From Acanthochromis polyacanthus (taxonomy: Eukaryota > Chordata > Actinopteri > Pomacentridae), in assembly GCF_021347895.1 (NCBI RefSeq), contig NC_067122.1, forward strand, positions 11,831,983 to 11,895,982: DNA of 64,000 bases, written 5' to 3'. The stretch's first letter is position 1, and every line of letters starts with the position of its first letter. The position numbers were made by a program, and so were the translations under genes. Of this stretch, positions 1 through 13,204 are shown piece by piece. The notes beneath the pieces were generated by a model, which did no database searches, was not told the DNA's origin, and saw nothing but the letters and a program-made list of their open reading frames with translations.

Positions 1-630
1 ATAGTGGTACAGAGGAACATTTCCAGCAACCATCACTCCTGTGTTCTAATGTTACATTGTGTTAGCTAAGGATGTTGAAAGGTTAATTGGTGATTAGAAA
101 ACCCTTGAGCAATTATGTGAGCACATTAATGAAAGTGTGAGTTTTCATGGGAAACATGAAATTGTCTGGGTGACTCCAAACTATTGAGCGGGAGTGTATG
201 TACATCTTGAGACCGTTAAAAATGTCAGTGATGGAAAGGGGAAGGCTGTTGTGAAGTTTTGGAGCTGCTACTGCAAATGTTTGGTCTCTCCGACCCACTA
301 GCCTTGGCAGTCATTACCTTTGGTCAGAGCCAAGCTAGCCTTTTCCTTCTGTTTGCAGCCTTTGTGCTAAGCTAAACTAACCAGCTAACTGACTGCAGCT
401 TCATATTTATAGTACAGGCATGAGAGTGGAATCAGTTTTCTCATCAGACCGTCAGTGAGAAAGCAAAGACTTGAACCTCTCATTCAGATATATTCTCATT
501 CTCCAGAAGTGTTTGTAAATCTGTAAAATACAGGGGCCTGAATTGATTGATGGCCTCTGTGGAGGTTACTGGCTTTCTTTTGAGTGCAGCTTTTGAATTC
601 CATGTGTTCATCTGTGTCTCTGTTTCTCAG
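1..630 (+). other. rab28: last intron of rab28 (partial, 3' part)
   Basis: This stretch precedes the rab28 terminal exon and ends in a good splice acceptor: a pyrimidine-rich run (ctgtgtctctgtttctcag) directly abutting the exon at 631. I looked for the preceding exon, which should encode the end of the GTPase domain, and did not find it. The intron therefore begins upstream of the window. It carries a dispersed repeat at about 315-476 and is otherwise unremarkable. Confidence 0.8.
315..476. repeat. dispersed teleost repeat inside the rab28 intron
   Basis: The text has the recognisable order of a repeat common in fish introns and UTRs: 'agagccaagctagcc', then 'tttgcagcctttgtgctaag', 'ctaactgactgcagcttcat' and 'catgagagtgga' followed by a 'tctcatc...gagaaagcaaa' block. 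I recognise the family by sight but not its class name; it is probably a SINE or short DNA element. The copy is diverged and its ends are approximate. Confidence 0.55.
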
Positions 631-723
631 CGTGTGGTCAAGGCAGATATTGTGAACTACAGTCAGGACACTGTGGCCCGGACGGTCAACCCTCCTCGCA
701 GCTCCATGTGTGTGGTGCAGTGA
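631..723 (+). CDS. rab28: Rab28 small GTPase, C-terminal exon (partial CDS)
   Basis: The terminal coding exon encodes 30 residues and a TGA stop. It opens in frame directly after the acceptor AG with [10 protein letters not shown] and ends [11 protein letters not shown]. Both blocks match my memory of the vertebrate RAB28 tail, including the alanine-to-valine difference in the final CaaX box (here CVVQ). Rab28 is a divergent Rab that ends in a farnesylatable CaaX motif rather than a double cysteine. In vertebrates it works at the cilium and photoreceptor outer segment (BBSome/IFT traffic and cone disc shedding). The G-domain exons lie upstream of the window, so nucleotide-binding motifs cannot be checked. 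The exon starts in phase 0. No other Rab I know ends this way, so I am confident of the name. Confidence 0.93.
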   Translation, partial: RVVKADIVNYSQDTVARTVNPPRSSMCVVQ

Positions 724-2210
724 TCCCCTCTAGTGCACTCACACGCAATATACACACAATGCACATTCACACACACAAAGATGTATAATTGTCTTCAGCC
801 AGTATTCCTCTTTCAGGATTTTTGGGATGAGCAGATGAAAAGTATTCAGAGTGTGTTCCTGTGTGTGTGAGTGAGATAAAGACCAGACTGTGCGGTTTCG
901 AGGCCTTGGCCTGTAGTTTGGATATTTAGCAGAAATCATTTCTTGGGTGGTTCGCCAAAAAGGAAACCTCAGCGTTTTTCAAGTTTACACGCAGCTATCA
1001 TTTTATTTCTAAGAATCATCTTGAATATATATTTTAGAAAAGACTCTTTACTTGATTTATGCGTTAGTATGAAGCTGATTGTTTGAAGCAGGAAGATGGC
1101 TAAAATCAGTCACTCTGGTAATTGAAAATATTTTTGTATATAAGTGTATTTTCTTCTACCATAATGACATTAGTTTCAGTGAGTCAGTATATTTATAAAG
1201 AACACCATTAACACCTGTTTGATCTGAGTCTGTACCTACAGTACGACCACAGAGTAGATTCAGAGCAGTTAATGGGACGAAAACAGGGAAGACAAACCAA
1301 AAGCGCACTCATAGGATTTTTGGAGATATTCCTTAATTATCTGTGGTGCTCATGAGTTGAACAGAAGGGAAGTAGAAGTTAAAATGCTGTAGTGGATGGA
1401 GATGAATCGAAACTTTCTATTTGCCAATTAGGGGCTTGCTGTAGCAGTGACGTGATGTGAACTGTTGTTTCACATAGAAATTTTTCAATTTTTAACCAAA
1501 ATTTACATTTTCTGTTCTTTTTCCGTCAGGTTACAAATCGAAAAACATTTTACATCAGAGTCTACAATCCATTGTGATGATTTAGCTTCATGTTTTCACA
1601 CAATATAACATTCCCAGGTTCATCCTGTCAGAGGAACATTCAGATGCTGTGTTGATAAAGTGTTGACGTAGATAGATGAATATGACTCAGGAAGTACTTG
1701 AGCGTCGAGCTAAGCTGAAATGTTTAACATTTTATTAGATTACTCTACATAGCCTTATTCAACTGTCCGTTATAGAACAGAGGTTTGCATTGAAGAGTGG
1801 CTATGATGCATAAAATGCTTCATAGATCTTCACTTTGACCGCATTTTAATAACCTGTCCTTCAGCTTCTGTGTTGTTAGAAACAACTAAGATATCAAGCA
1901 GTTTTGTCAAAATAGCTTTTACGTGATAGTACATGTTGGTGTGATGGCATTTAAAGTGGAGTCCATTTAACAAATTAGCCACTATATGTATCAAGTATGT
2001 ATGTGTACAATAAAAGCTACTTCTGCTCCATTTCAAAGCTCCTTTCATTGATTAACAATCATGCAGCTGCATCTTGTAAATTCTGCTCATGTCGATGAAA
2101 TGTACACTTTTAAAAGAATTACGAATGTACTATTGAAAGTGACTGTTTAGTTGATGTAATACAGCCACAAGGATTTGTGTTTCTAAATAAAGATGCTACG
2201 TGGAAAAAAA
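724..2210 (+). other. rab28: probable rab28 3' UTR and flank
   Basis: The AT-rich sequence after the stop has no supportable ORF. The first AATAAA hexamers downstream are at 2009-2014 and 2186-2191, so the transcript probably ends near one of them; a third lies at 2469-2474. It is also possible that a weaker variant hexamer closer to the stop is used. The extent is inferred from the hexamers only. Confidence 0.45.
2009..2014 (+). terminator. candidate poly(A) signal for rab28
   Basis: This is the first canonical AATAAA on the plus strand after the rab28 stop, in the context tgtacaataaaagct. A second AATAAA follows at 2186-2191. Neither has an obvious strong GT-rich downstream element, so the choice between them is open. 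Confidence 0.4.
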
Positions 2211-2550
2211 CAACAACTGTGCATTCCATCTGTGAATACAAAATCTGTGACATTGTATGTTGGGAAGTCTTGCATAGACAAACGTTCATTTTGCAATATG
2301 GTAAAAAAAAAAAATCAATACTCTTAAGTCTTAACAAGCACTAAAAGCAGGTTCCTCAAAACTTGGGAAGTTTTAAAAGTCCCATTTTTTCTGCCATATG
2401 TGGTAATTTTAGTTATAAACCTGAATTTTTGTTACAAGTCCGGAATTTACGTTCGAACCAAGTACTACAATAAACACGATTACTACTGCTACAGTAGCTA
2501 GGATGCTTTTTGGGTATAATCCTTCAACATTCACTCCACATTTCATGCTT

Positions 2551-2757
2551 AGATTTAGACTTAGACAGACTTTACTAATCCTCAGAGGGAAATTCTATTG
2601 TTACAGCAGCTGGGTGTTTAACAACAAGACAACACAGACTATTAGGCCAGGTATAAAGTGAAAGTAAACTAATATAAAATGAACTAAAATAGATTAAAAT
2701 AAAATAGAACAAAATATAATATAGAAAGAAAAAAATTAAAATATATACAAGAATAAA
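2551..2757 (-). repeat. non-LTR retroelement 3' tail, minus orientation
   Basis: Read on the minus strand this ends in 'cagctgctgtaacaat', then 'gaatttccctctgagg' and an 'attagtaaagtc' motif followed by simple-sequence text. That is the signature 3' end of a widespread fish LINE/SINE family. The same signature occurs on the plus strand at 18751-18829. The A-rich plus-strand text at 2670-2757 belongs to the element or its flank; the 5' limit is uncertain. Confidence 0.6.
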
Positions 2758-5700
2758 CCGCTTGCTGCTTTCTCATCTCCTTCTACTAACTATAGATAAC
2801 CATTTTCAAATCTCTTTAGTTACAGGAAAAAAACAACAGCCTCTAAACAGCAAAAATTAAACACTTGCTTGGTTCTTTCAGTGAACAAGCTGATTTATTG
2901 ATGCTTCCCTACATGCAAATGTTCCACCAAACAAATTTCCTTGTCTCGATTTTGCAGGGACACCATCACTGCATCTTGGGCTTAGAAATGCCCAAGACTG
3001 GATTAAATACAAACAAGCCTCAGCGTTTGTGCAGACAGTCACTAGTTTGTCTCAGTCTGAACCACTTACCGAGCCAAGGAGGTGAACTAAAACCAGATTT
3101 TTTTTTTCAGCACGCACAGAATGGACAGATAGTGAACAATGACATTAAAGATTAAAGAACGGGGACGTTAAAGATTTCTTGATCTTTCTTGATGAGGAGA
3201 TATTTGACAAAAAAAAAGTGGATTGGATTAGAAAGACAAACCCCACCTTTAAATAAACCAAAATCAAATACTTTTCAATTGTCTGCCACACATGATAAAA
3301 ATAATAAACAATTCCAGGTCATACTATCCCTGCTGGTTTTCCGTCCTCCATTCATACACTGGCTTGTATTACTGGTAAATTACTGTATTAAATTGCATTC
3401 TGTACAGTATGAAAATTTAATTTGGTCAACTCTGCAGAAACCAGAATTAGCAAATGATGTTAGTCTGAGGAGTGTAGCTTTACCACAATGCGAGCCCTGT
3501 GAATGTGTGCAGACTTTCCCATTACTCAACCTTTGTGAGCTTGTTACCACATTCGGGCCTGCAATTTTTCACTCCGTGCTGCTCACACAAACCAGCGGGA
3601 TCAGGCCCTGGAGGTGCTCATATGAGCGGCAGATGATGGGAACTAGGCTGTAGCTGATGAGGACATTACAGATTAAGGATCCATGTGTTGAAATTCAAGC
3701 ATAAGGAGCGAAACTTGACCACCCCAGAGATCCCCCTCTATACAGACTCTGTAGCTAATGAGGCACCTGGTCTTTGTTCAGTAAATCTTCATTGAAAAAG
3801 ACCCTAAATCCATTCCGGACAGATGATACAAACGGCTTTATAAATGGTTGTAAGCTGTATTAATTAATCACTTAACTAGTCCACGCTTTTGTTGCCGTCG
3901 CACAACAGTAAGAGGGTTCTGGTTTTGCGTTCAACCTCTTTTTTTTTTTTTTGCTGAGTCAATGTCACTGAAACCACTGATGTATTTAGAAGGATTAAGT
4001 GCAACCACTGAGACAAACACAACAAAGAGTGTATCTTTACAAGGATATCTTCTTCTTACTATCTTCTCCCAGGTGTTGCTAATAGAGACCGTGTGTTGCA
4101 GAGCTACTGCAAACAGCGAGTCTTAATGGAGAGTCAGGCGGCCCAGCTGGGGTCATTCCAGCACACGTGCATTGTTTCGCTTGAGTGGACGTCTTAGGAA
4201 TTGTCTCTGCTGAATTTTTGTCGAGAGCTGTCACCGACGCTGACAGGCGAGCCTTGCCCTTGGCTTTGCTGCTGTTTAGACAGGTGTTTTTGCAAAGAAA
4301 ACAACCGCAGTCTGTTTCCAGCTTCGCAACAGCGGCATTCCCCCCCGAAGACGGAAGGAAAGAATATCACCGCGTGGATAATGCCTGAGAAGGGTGAGGC
4401 TTTTGACAGACTGGCAAAAGTCAGGGGCGATTTGCGTCAAAGTGAATTTGTCTGCTTGTTTCCTCAACAGCTCTGTGAATCATTTTGTGTGCTGGTTGGT
4501 TTTGGTGTTTGCTCGCTCTCCATTTGGGCACACACACCAGCGAAGATGCAGAGGTAAACAGACGAACTGTACGATGTGTTTGTTAGCATTTAGTCAACCA
4601 CTCTGACACATTAAATTTGCTCAGTACTTTGTCGTCTCAGACTAAGCTTCGGTCCTCCACGGAACCAAAACACCTCCTTCTGGAGGTCTTTTTCCTTGAA
4701 TCCAATGGGCACAAGTCCTACTTTTTTGCATTTCTCTTTCCTCTTCCTCCCCGTCTGTGTTTCTCATCGCTGAAACTCTGTGATGACAGTCTCAAAAAAC
4801 CACACACGACAAGCTGGTAAGAGGGCCATAGTTGTGGGCTGTGCTCTTTTTTTTGTGTGTGTGGGCAGAACGGGGCCAACACCCTCATGATTACCCACTC
4901 ACCCTCTTCCGTTTTCCACCTGTGCAGAGTGCCAGACCCACATCATTGAGGGAGTAGGCAGGACTGAGTCAACCCCTCTGATGAGCTCCAGTCCCCCTCG
5001 TCCCCACACTGCCTGCTATTCTCTGTAACAGTGCGCTGGGCCGGCCGGCAGCCAGCAGCCAGCAGTGACAGGCAAAGCAAGGCAGGGCCAGAGCTGGCAT
5101 CCATGTGTCCAAACCCTGGAGTGAACCAGCAGTTCCCAGGGTGCTCCAGAGGATTGCTCCGCTCTGTTGTCTGTGGGTGTCCCTAAGTGTGTGTGTGTGT
5201 GTGCTGCTAGATTGTGATCTGAGAACTCTGCTTGTCTCATTTGCAGCTTGTGCAGACAGACGGGACTGTCCTGGTAGGTGCCGTGCGTCTGCTCCAGCTG
5301 AAAGGCGCATGATTTATTTTAGGGGCAAGGATGTGGGCATTCAGAGGGGTCATATTTATAGTCCACTGGTCTGGTGGGAAGACCTGCCAGTAAAAGCAGA
5401 GAATCTGAAAAAGAGGCACGGGGGACAGAAAACTGAAAGTCTTTCTCTCTTTAGAGGGCACGGATGAATGCTATTTTCAGTGGGGTGTAATGAATAGCAC
5501 TTAAAACTGAATAGCTGTTGTATCAGATTTTAGATGCACAGAGGAGGGGTGCAATGAGAGCAATAACAAAGCAGGAGCTTATTACAGGACATGCGATATT
5601 CTTTCAATCTAACACAAAAATTAGGTGCTGATGTTGGGTCTTTGACAAGGAAACCACAACCTTTTCACAGAAATGCATCAGCTTAATAGCAGTGAGCCTC

Positions 5701-8435
5701 TACTTAACAGAGGTCTAAATCTTTTAAGTATCAAAAATTACCTGCCTTTAGGTGGCTTTGAAAAGTTTGTGAGTCATGCACACTGGATTCTATCATGACC
5801 TCAAAGTAAACACTCCTCTATTTGGATGATCTCATACTGATTATTAAATCTAGGAGTTACTAGCCTTTTCTCGGTAAACATGTTAAAACATGTTCTAAAT
5901 GTTATTTGTTTGCAGCAGATACTTGTAAGTGGTTGTGTCTACTGTGTGGAGATATTAAAGACAGTCTTAAGTATTTTAAAAAACTTTATACATCTTGTTA
6001 AGTGCAGATAGTAACTAGTCAAATTAAAGAAAAACGTATTCCTTTATATAATAACTGTAAAAAAAATACATTACACTACTGCACGTAAATCAGTAGAACA
6101 TATAAGTATTTTTATTTTAAGATATCTATATTAAGGACTGAGAAATTACAAGTAATTTTTAACAGTTATTTTCCAGATTTCTCCTTTTTTGTTAAATTAC
6201 AGATACCTGATCAAGTCAAAGGTAGAAAGTTTCGACATACATGTTGACTGTAAAGAGAAAACAAAAAAGCAACTATAAAATATGGAACTAAGTATTTGTA
6301 TTATTTTTGAAAACATTAACTTCTTTTTCTTTTTACAAGGGGTGTCCATAAAATGACACATTTTTACTGCATTTGAATCAGTTAAAAATATGATTCCACA
6401 GATACTTACTGTTATGTTTCACATTTTTAGTTTTGTACAGCTACATTATTTACTGCCAGTTTTAAAAGGTTTTTGATTTTAGCAGCCTTGCTGTCTGATT
6501 GTCACTGTTTGAACCACATTCTACAACACATTTATGCAGTTATCCTCCCTTACATGAAGACAATAGAGGATACCACAGATGTATTGTTGTTTTCTTGTTC
6601 TACTTTCTGGTCTTATTGGAGGATGTGTTCCATAGATGTGCAGTGTATCGTCGTCTGTGCGTTCCAGCACATTCACAGCTGGCGTCCTTGTTACGCAGTG
6701 GCCACACGGATACCCACATAGCTAGAACAAACTGAAGGGTAATCCGCTCAATCGAACCCTTGCGGACCCTCGAGGACAACACCAGCCTCACTCAGATACT
6801 GTGAGAGCTGCAGACATGCTACATGTGTGCACATCATAACAAACGTCAGCAGCTGTCTCTTTCCGGAAAACAAGATGATGAATGAACGTGGCCTTTACAG
6901 AGCTGAAAACTGAGGCCTCCCCTGACTTGCAGACTCGTACAGATCATGTGTTTGATAAAGGATCCGCCTGGTTAGAAGGAAACACAATGATATCGTCATG
7001 CAAAAATGACAGTAATGATCCAACACCTGAGCACTTACCTTCTTCTCGGTACCTGAATCCAGCCTGTGCCATCCTCAACAAAGAGACGGTTACTGGGTGG
7101 GACCAGAGTTGGGTGTCACTACTTGCCGCATCTGTTAGAAGATAAATATGCATAAAAGAGTTAATAGGCTCAGTGAAAATATATGGAGGGAAGCAGGTTA
7201 CAAGGTCATTACTCAGCTCTGTTTCTCTGTCTCTCTTGCTTTGTGATTCCCCCCTCATTGTTCCCCAAAATACTTTGGATACTGAACCTGATACGAGAGC
7301 CATTCAGATACTTTAGGTGCTATTCATTACATCCCGCTGAAAATTGCATTTATCCAAAGATGACACTTTGAGGCTTTTCAAAAGACTACTTAGGAGATGC
7401 TGCAGAGCTTTGAGATGCTAAAAAGTGTGAATATACGTGTAAATGTTCCACTGTGGCATTTTTTGAGGTGGGAAAGTATGGCTCTGGGATTAAATGTGTG
7501 CTTTTGTGGAGTAAAAACGGAGGTAGCCAAAATGAATTGAGCATTATTGCTAATTACAGAGGGCATATCCCTTCTGGATTTGTGGAAGTATGCTAATTCC
7601 ATGTTGATCTCTGCCACAAATTATGTCCCATTAAGCGTGCGACAGAGTGGAACTTTCACTCCATATTTGACTGGAAAATTCATTCGGCGTGAAGCCTCAA
7701 AATGAGTCTCTTGTTCAGGCCTCAGTGGAGAAACAATAGTGTGTGAAGATGGCATGTAGCACAGTACAAGTCCGTGTTTATTGACATCCATGAGTGACTG
7801 CTTCAGGTGTTCATTTCTCTACAGGGACGGCCGCTCAAACTGGGAAAAATCTGTTCTGCTGTGTTGAAAATATGCAGTCTCTCTATTCTGCTTTTTTCCA
7901 AAGAACAAAGGGCACAGGAATATGAATTTTCCACCAGGTGTCTTTGGATATGCTGTGCTTCATGATGTGTACAGAGGGCGCATATCATCAGTGAACCTCC
8001 ACAATGTCAACTTTTCAGGAATCAAGAAAAATGACTTTTATTTTTAGCTTGACGGCACTGCATTTCTCATGTTAACCAAAGCGATTTGACAGGGTTTTGT
8101 ATGGTTAGACATTATTCTGAGCCCAAAAGAAGAACAATAAATAAAACGCTACATTTATCTAAATGAAACATGCAAAACTTGTGGGTGATGAGATTTGGTG
8201 CAATGTTTGATAAATGAATCAAAAATATTTAGGATAAAAAAAACAAACCAAAACGTATCATTATTCATGCAAAAGAAGGTTATAACTTCACGAAGACACA
8301 TCCATGGATGACACAGTGGAATCCAATTAATGCCGACTTTCTTGACTTTCCAAGGGAGACCGTTAAGATGTCATCGACTGACAAACATTTACACATATAA
8401 CTGCATCTTTATGAAGGAAACTGAATCCAGAAACA
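2758..8435. other. intergenic DNA, no gene seen
   Basis: Open frames here (for example 3189-3653 and 4201-4557) have no recognisable domain, no splice-consistent neighbours and ordinary composition, so I treat them as chance. Small features are a T tract near 3940, a GT-rich patch near 5190, and an isolated 'ggggtgtccataaa' at 6340 that resembles one end of the mariner-like MITE at 32511 but has no partner end. Confidence 0.6.
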
Positions 8436-8906
8436 ACATACTGTATATGAATTATGGACATATGGCTGTGATGTTATCCTACTGTTCTGAAGTCTGAAGT
8501 TCGGTATTTGGCTGTCGCCATCTTCCTGTTTTGAAACCAGTTGTTGAGTAAAGAGTGGATCTGACTGAGAACTTAATTACGCTACACATTCTGCAATGCT
8601 TTATCGTCTATTTTACTGTAAAAGGGAATTTACAAGAGAATTTACAAAACCAGCCTCATGCTGTATTGATGGAGACCTGAAACTAGGAGCTGATTCCATA
8701 AACTAATTAGGAAAATGTCTGCTGACGTAACAAATCAAGTGAATATTAGCGTCATTTTCTGACTGATTTAAAAACAACTGGCCCTTTCTATTCACCAGAG
8801 GAGTCGCCTCCTGCTGGCTATAAGGAAGAATGCAGGTTTAAGACACCTTAAATTGGCTTCACCTTTCCGACCCAGAGGTTACATCCATTTTCTATATACA
8901 GTCTGT
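8436..8906. mobile_element. teleost DNA element with short imperfect inverted ends
   Basis: The left end 'acatactgtatatg' and the right end 'ctatatacagtctgt' are imperfect inverted repeats. Internal blocks are those of a repeat abundant in fish: 'ggctgtcgccatcttcc' near 8510 and 'gagtcgcctcctgctggct' near 8800, followed by 'ttggcttcacctttccgacc'. No ORF is present, so this is a non-autonomous copy, shortened relative to full-length copies as I remember them. No clear target duplication was seen. Confidence 0.65.
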
Positions 8907-11900
8907 ATTTACAAAGTTATCCACAAGGTTTGCTTTATATTGAAAAGTGTTATTTACCAACAGACCAAGGTTTTACGTTTTTGCCACATGACCCTGTAGT
9001 TTTCTGCCTCACTAACCAGAATGTTTCCACCCAAATGGATAAGAACGGAGTCGAAGTCGACCTCAGAGCTGCATCCCTGCAGCTGGAAGGAATTCCATAT
9101 CTTGCTGAAGGGCACCTCAGCAGGGTGGATTTTGGCTGTCAAGGGGAATTGAGCCCAGACCCTTTGGCTGAAGCACCGTGACACCAATCACAACACCACC
9201 CCGCTGGACCAGCCAACAACAATATATAGTCAAATGAGGGACTGGCACGATACAGAGCAGCACCGAAATGTTTAAATCAATTGGTATTTCTTGAAATGTT
9301 TGAAAGAAATGTGCTGCGACAGTGCTTTGGGTCATTTCGTGGTGGTTAACAGACAATGTTCTCTCGCTGGATTGCCAGTTAAAAAAAAAAAACCCTGTAT
9401 GTTGGAAAAAGTAGCTGGCTCGTATTGAGAAGCACGAAAGCACTGATATAATGTGAGGTGACGTTAGAATTCCTTTCTCTGTCCAACACAATGTGGGCAG
9501 TGTGGAAAACCTGGACGGTGTGATTTTTTTCAGAATATCCATCACAGCATCACAAACCCTGCAGGTCTCACTTCTAGTACACAGCACTGTTAATCAAAAC
9601 CAGAACGTTCTGGGGGCTCGAAGGTCATCAGCCAAGGAGAGGAAATTATTGATGGAAATAGAGGTGCTGGACTGCCCCAAAGGTTCACTCTCACAAACAT
9701 GCTAGATGTGGAGTTTGTAGACAGGCTGCGTTATGAACAAGGCGGAGTTGTTCACATCTGATTTAAGGGCTGCTTTTGTCATGAGTTGCGCCAAAGAAGG
9801 GCTCATGCTTTTATTGGCCGCTCAGTCTATTTCCATTTCTTGACCTGCATTGAACGCCCATTAAACCTTAATAAGTCTTTAATGTTTTCTTACTTTGAAA
9901 ATTGCTTATGGACAGAGTGGAGCCTGTGATTTACTGACTTCAACCTGCACATCAAGAAGTTTTTTTGTCTTCTATTATAACATATGAAATCACTTACAAG
10001 TAGCTACTAATTCACAGTGATCTGTCAAACCGTTTTATTCGAGACATGGAGTCATTACTGACTGCGATGACATTGCGTGTGTGCGAGGTATGGCGGCTTG
10101 CCATAATTTGGAAAGAGAAGTGCCGCAGAGAAAAGTGTCACAAAAGAAGAAAGGGACCCATGAGGGTCAAGTTCCCGTGTGCAGGCTGTTGTGTGAAGTG
10201 TCTGGTGATTGCCAGGCTGTTCTGAGGACGCTGCTGGACAGGGAGGTGAGAGGCAGGTTAATTACTATACTGAGAGGGAAGGGTGAGATGCTTTACATAG
10301 CCTTTGTGGCCTGCGGTCTTGGGTTTCCAGCACAGAGAGGTGTGAGCAAAGGGTGCTGCTGAAGATGCCAAGGGGTGACGCTGCATGGGCCAAGTCTGTC
10401 CTGAAGTCGCCACATCGATCATCGATGGCAGCAGCTGAGAGACTCTCATCAGCCAAACGGTTACAACATGCATGCAAGAACCAAGAGGATGAGGGACACT
10501 TCATGTACCCCAGGAATCAAACTGAATTTTCATTTCTGCTTAAGAATGGTGCTTCGAGTTAGTGGAGTCTCATCAGTCATTTTCAACTGAGACTTTTGCT
10601 GCAGCAGCTGTTGACCTGAAATGTTTGTCAAATCAACTGGAGAAACGCAGCTGGTTGAAGAGTTATTTCCATAAGTAAAATATCTTGGAAGTCGGTTCCA
10701 TCCAGTTATCAAAATTCGAGCAGCATTTTTGAGTGACTGGGACAATTTGCTTTTCAAACTCTTAAATGAATCACCGGAGAAGTAATTCAGATGTCTGGAG
10801 ATATTCTGCAGTGCAAACAGACAGTTGAGGACCTTTTACTGGTGTCCACATGATCTGTTACAGTAGAGAGACATGTGATAGACGCTACATGGTCTATTTT
10901 CAAATGTGTCATATCCACAAAATTTAATGATGGTAATTTGTTGTTTACAGGACTACGTATGTTCATGTAATGAATGCTGTGAGAGGACTGGTGCTGGATA
11001 TAAAATGTAAACTTTCCTGTATAGCTGTAAGTCCATGCCAACCTCTATACAGAGACCTTGAAGGTCACCTGAAAGGCAGGTGAACCTAATTCAAGATAAA
11101 CATTTTACATAATTTAAATCAGTACATCTGTAGTTTATCATTTAAAATCAGAGTACAATGTTCATCATCGTAACTTTCTTTTGCTTTTTTAAGCAATGCT
11201 ATGAGAGCAGAGAGTGTCAACACAAACAATGAAGTTGTAGCAGTAAAACCAAATAATTGAGCTGAAACTCCCAATAAAGTTATGTAGAGCCGATGGCAGC
11301 TGCACAGTTGAGAGATATTACGATTTCACATGTAAGCAGTACTGCAATCCACCATAGTTATAAAAACATTGACTGAAGCAGCTTTAATTTTGGATGACTA
11401 CATTACAGTGACGGTTCTATTAATGTGTTGTATCCTTGGAGTAGATCTAGTCGAGTTTTGGCTACAAGACATGAATGGAAGTTGTATGTAAGTTGTAGCA
11501 GATATTTACAGACACTTCCTATTCATTAATGTATTCTAAGGCTATGATCACTCTGTTTTAAAATGAAACAATCCTCATCTAAATGAGTGATTTAACTCGG
11601 TTTCAGAAATAATCTCAGTGTATTCTAACAGGCCTGAAAATGAATGTCAAATGCCCATTCATGTACACTAACCATGCAGGTACTGGTGTAAAGACGAAGC
11701 AGTGGATTTGGTTGCTTTAATGTAGGAAATATTACAGTGGAAGAACAGCGATGGTTAAAAGTAAGATCCCAGAGTTCCTTAACAACAGGGTCAGCAATGC
11801 CTGTAATTTATCATCAAGCTGAATGAACTGCTGATTGGTGCATGAGGCTGCTATTCTCGTTTTCTTCTGAAAAATGGTCACAAAAGACGAGCGTAACAAA

Positions 11901-13204
11901 TTAGGAAAAGACAAATAGTGACAATTAAAACTCAATTAGAAAGCATGTAAAGTACTCATCTCTGCCTGTCAAGAATAAAATGCAAGCCTGGAGTTTTCAC
12001 AGTGAAACGAGGCCAGCAGTATTTCCAAAAATCTCAGTTTATAGGGGCCCTAAAATGCCAGAGTAGTGTGTCTGCTAGTCATAAATGTAGCAGAAGCTAT
12101 GCATTATAAAATAAAAATGTACTTCTGTGGATGAAGCCTACATACGGAGCACCTGCGGCTTCTGCACTAAGGAGCCGTGGCAGCACTCGTTCCCTTTCAA
12201 TTTCTCAGTTTTTGCACCAGTAGCACAAATTGTCATTTTCCTCACCCGCTCACTCACTTGCGTGCGCACACGGAAATATCATTAATACAGTCCAAATGGT
12301 TTCTTTTGGATATTTACTTAATTCCTTATTTTTGCCCCAGGCCTCATGAATCCCTTCATTATTTTCCCAGTTGAAGGCCAACGGGAGGAAACACTTGATT
12401 TACAGTCCCAGAAAACTGCTCCAGTCTGTCTCTGCAGGTAGATTAACAAAGGCATACGTGCTGATATTTACTTTTTACTATTGCAATTCCATTAAAGGTT
12501 TGTATGTCTTGAGACCACTCTGCTATGTCTCGGTTTATTTTCTTGCCCCTGAACACAGAGCAGTGGTTTTTGGACTTCATTAAGTAAATGAACAGGTGTT
12601 TCCCCCCTTAAGTCTTCATACACCGCTAATGAGCCAACTTAAGTGTGTTTAAATTATTAGGCAATTAGGGACGGGAAATGTAGAGAACGCTGAACACAGG
12701 AAGACATTAGGTGTGTGTACATGCACTGCTAACTCGTACAATGTGGAGTTTTCTTGTACGATTTGAAGAGGGAAAAAAAATCTGCTTTTTGTGTGTGTAT
12801 TTTCTAAGCAAAATGTATCATTAGTGATTATGAAAAATGGCAAAGTTGAAAATGATGTTTGTCCGCCTACGAATCGACCGCAGCTTCATTCGTGTTAATG
12901 AACCTCTTCCAATGTAGCGCTAATGAATACAAAAATAAGCTGGTGGGTGCTCTCATTTAGAGTTTTGGTAATTTGCAGGGCAAAAGTTAATGAACAATAA
13001 ACACGTTTGTGGGGAAACTTGACTCGTTTTTTCTTTAGGTAAACTCACTGGAGCCTGGAGCTGTAGAGTTGCAATGGTTTAAAACTTGTTTGAGACAGGC
13101 TGGTGCGTCAAGTGTAACTGATGATGTATAATATTTTAATAATATTATTAGATACAAGGTTAGGTGTTTACCTAATTTGAGTTGGTTGCTATGGAGATAT
13201 GCAC
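8907..13204. other. intergenic DNA, no gene seen
   Basis: No convincing exon or RNA gene. The longest open frames (minus 9117-9587 and plus 10081-10362) show no domain or codon signal that I recognise. The stretch at about 12850-13015 is noted separately as a possible conserved non-coding element. Confidence 0.6.
12850..13015. promoter_or_regulatory. possible conserved non-coding element
   Basis: The sequence has a texture often seen in developmental enhancers: several TAAT/ATTA homeodomain-type cores (gttaatgaac, gctaatgaata, gttaatgaacaata) in complex, non-repetitive sequence within a gene-poor region. This is only a visual impression; no alignment was possible. Confidence 0.2.

Noticed and set aside
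3189..3653. 154-codon open frame
   Set aside because: No domain, no codon-use signal, AT-rich low-complexity start and no splice context.
6340..6370. Mariner-like terminus 'ggggtgtccataaa'
   Set aside because: No matching inverted end was found nearby, so it is at most a lone fragment.
9117..9587. 156-codon minus-strand open frame
   Set aside because: No recognisable protein and mixed low-complexity segments; treated as chance.
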